From Paraflavitalea devenefica (GTDB lineage: Bacteria > Bacteroidota > Bacteroidia > Chitinophagales > Chitinophagaceae), in assembly GCF_011759375.1 (NCBI RefSeq), contig NZ_JAARML010000004.1, positions 1 to 64,000 on the forward strand: a stretch of DNA of 64,000 nucleotides. Direction: 5' to 3'. The notes under the pieces were generated by a model, which saw only the letters and a program-made list of their open reading frames with translations, searched no databases and was not told the origin of the DNA. The position numbers were made by a program, and so were the translations under genes. Shown in pieces: positions 62,887 to 64,000 of this stretch (its first letter is position 1; every line of letters begins with the position of its first letter).

Positions 62887-64000
62887 TTATAACCCTTTTT
62901 GTATGATGAATTTCTTCAGCACCACTTCCCCACCGGCCGTTAAGACCCTGATGAAGTAGTTGCCATTGCTATAGCGTGAAACATCGGTGGTGAAGAGCTT
63001 TTTGCCGGCCGGCATGGTCAGCTTTTGCTGTTCGAGCACTTTGCCCGCAGCATCGGTGATGACCAGTTGGCCCTGTTGCCGGCTGGCGGCCGTTATTTCC
63101 ACCTGCAGGGTAAGCTGCACCGGGTTGGGCATCACCCTTACCTGGATACCTGCGCCCTCCAGCGTAGCTGTTACTACTTTGGAATAGCTGCCGCGGCCAT
63201 CGAGGTTGACCTGGCGGATGCGGTAACTGTAGTGTACGCCCGGCGCCACGTCCTGGTCATCCACGGCATAATGGGATACTGTATTGCTGTTGACTTTGCC
63301 GGGGACTTTGGCGATGGGCCGGTAGCTGCCGCCATCATCGCTTCTTTCCACTTCAAAGAAAGCATTGTTCATTTCCATGGCCGTGCTCCATTTGATATTG
63401 ATCTTTTCGTTGTTCACGGGCGTAGCCTGTACGTTGAGCCAGGTAACCGGCAGCGCCTGCTGCAGGTTGACCAGCCAGATACCGCCAAAGGTGGAGAAGC
63501 TGTTGATGCCGGTGAAGTCGATATAATCCGTACCATCTACCAGTCCGGTAGGCAATACCCCGTCTGCCCATTCCTGGCCGCCGGCAGCAATGCCTCCGGC
63601 GGTGAGTCCGCTCACCACTTCTGCAGCAGTTTTGCCGGAAGCCTTGAACCATTTGAAGAAATGCGCATCGGTGAGGCCATTGGCGGTTTTAAGTGATTCC
63701 ATGCTGTTGGTCTCCACGCTTTCTGCGCCGGCCTTTTCATCGGGCGCATAGAACATGCGGACGATAAAGCCCGGTGTGGGATTGGCCACTGCATCATAGC
63801 AGTTGCTGCAATCCACCTGCAGGAGGCGGCGCATGAGGCGGGCCGCTTTGACGGCATCTCCCTTGCCCAGGTCGGCAAACGCCGCATCCACATCTACCCT
63901 TGCCGTTATGAGTGTTCTGTTGATCAAACCGGTGGGGTCATAGATCGCAGCAATGTATTTGGAAGCATCTACAGGGTCCCTGAATAAGATCCAGCCATTG
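62887..64000 (-). CDS. T9SS type A sorting-domain protein, N-terminus beyond the window
   Basis: The frame stays open to the right edge, so at least 371 residues are seen and the true start is outside; no internal start should be used. The C-terminal 75 residues form a type IX secretion sorting domain (VRVMPNPVQLTLQVEI, DAAGKVLEQQKL, NGNYFIRVLTAGGEVVLKKF), preceded by a fibronectin-like stretch (INIKWSTAMEMNNAFFEVER). The protein is therefore exported across the outer membrane. The catalytic or binding part is mostly missing from view. It is not part of the mannan operon, being separated by a terminator and repeats. Confidence 0.85.
   Translation of the reverse strand, partial: NGWILFRDPVDASKYIAAIYDPTGLINRTLITARVDVDAAFADLGKGDAVKAARLMRRLLQVDCSNCYDAVANPTPGFIVRMFYAPDEKAGAESVETNSMESLKTANGLTDAHFFKWFKASGKTAAEVVSGLTAGGIAAGGQEWADGVLPTGLVDGTDYIDFTGINSFSTFGGIWLVNLQQALPVTWLNVQATPVNNEKINIKWSTAMEMNNAFFEVERSDDGGSYRPIAKVPGKVNSNTVSHYAVDDQDVAPGVHYSYRIRQVNLDGRGSYSKVVTATLEGAGIQVRVMPNPVQLTLQVEITAASRQQGQLVITDAAGKVLEQQKLTMPAGKKLFTTDVSRYSNGNYFIRVLTAGGEVVLKKFIIQKGL

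Noticed and set aside
1..64000. CRISPR arrays, tRNA or rRNA genes, intact insertion sequences
   Set aside because: Looked for repeated spacer patterns, tRNA arms and transposase motifs; none seen.

Overview
The window comes from a Bacteroidota genome, most likely Chitinophagia/Chitinophagaceae. The evidence is four SusC/SusD outer-membrane pairs, three ECF sigma factors and four FecR anti-sigma factors, a type IX secretion (T9SS) sorting domain, many SPII lipoproteins and weak ribosome binding sites. The class assignment is inferred from gene content and was not tested by phylogeny.

Layout. (1) 1-2700: the 3' end of a group II intron (domain V at 32-65), a hypothetical gene and a secreted caspase-like protein. 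(2) 2959-10529: an acyltransferase, an S9 peptidase, then a leftward esterase and a GH2 glycosidase. (3) 11009-19579: a cell-surface modification cluster. It holds a FAD oxidoreductase fused to a GT-C-like membrane domain, an acyltransferase paralog that has lost two signature residues, a secreted six-cysteine protein, a stand-alone paralog of the GT-C domain, a thioredoxin-fold lipoprotein and a facing WCGPC thioredoxin protein. (4) 19962-25614: SusC, SusD and DUF4397 without a local sigma/FecR. (5) 26041-28100: a basic micro-ORF, a putative PD-(D/E)XK nuclease and a structured non-coding stretch. (6) 28101-30126: a sigma/FecR pair with no SusC/D beside it. (7) 30834-45842: two complete sigma-FecR-SusC-SusD units pointing at each other, with two paralogous small secreted proteins between them. 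(8) 45957-46694: a SusC tail relic and pcm. (9) 46924-62649: a leftward polysaccharide utilisation locus (FecR, SusC, SusD, SusE, GH76, GH125, GH97 and a lyase-like/GH105 fusion), suited to an alpha-1,6-mannan, possibly one carrying uronic acids. (10) 62887 to the edge: a truncated T9SS cargo protein.

How it works together. The SusC/D pairs should import oligomers across the outer membrane. Sigma/FecR pairs next to them should couple transport to transcription through the SusC STN domain. In the mannan locus, surface GH76 would cut the backbone, SusC/D/E would capture the products, and GH125, GH97 and the GH105 fusion would finish degradation.

The most unusual structure is a family of palindromic repeats in the mannan locus. 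Two copies lie in frame inside coding sequence, where they encode the end of the signal peptide and the start of the mature protein in two different enzymes. Other points of note are the mirror-image sigma-FecR-SusC-SusD units, relics of lost Sus genes, the degenerate acyltransferase and the redox-linked six-cysteine protein.
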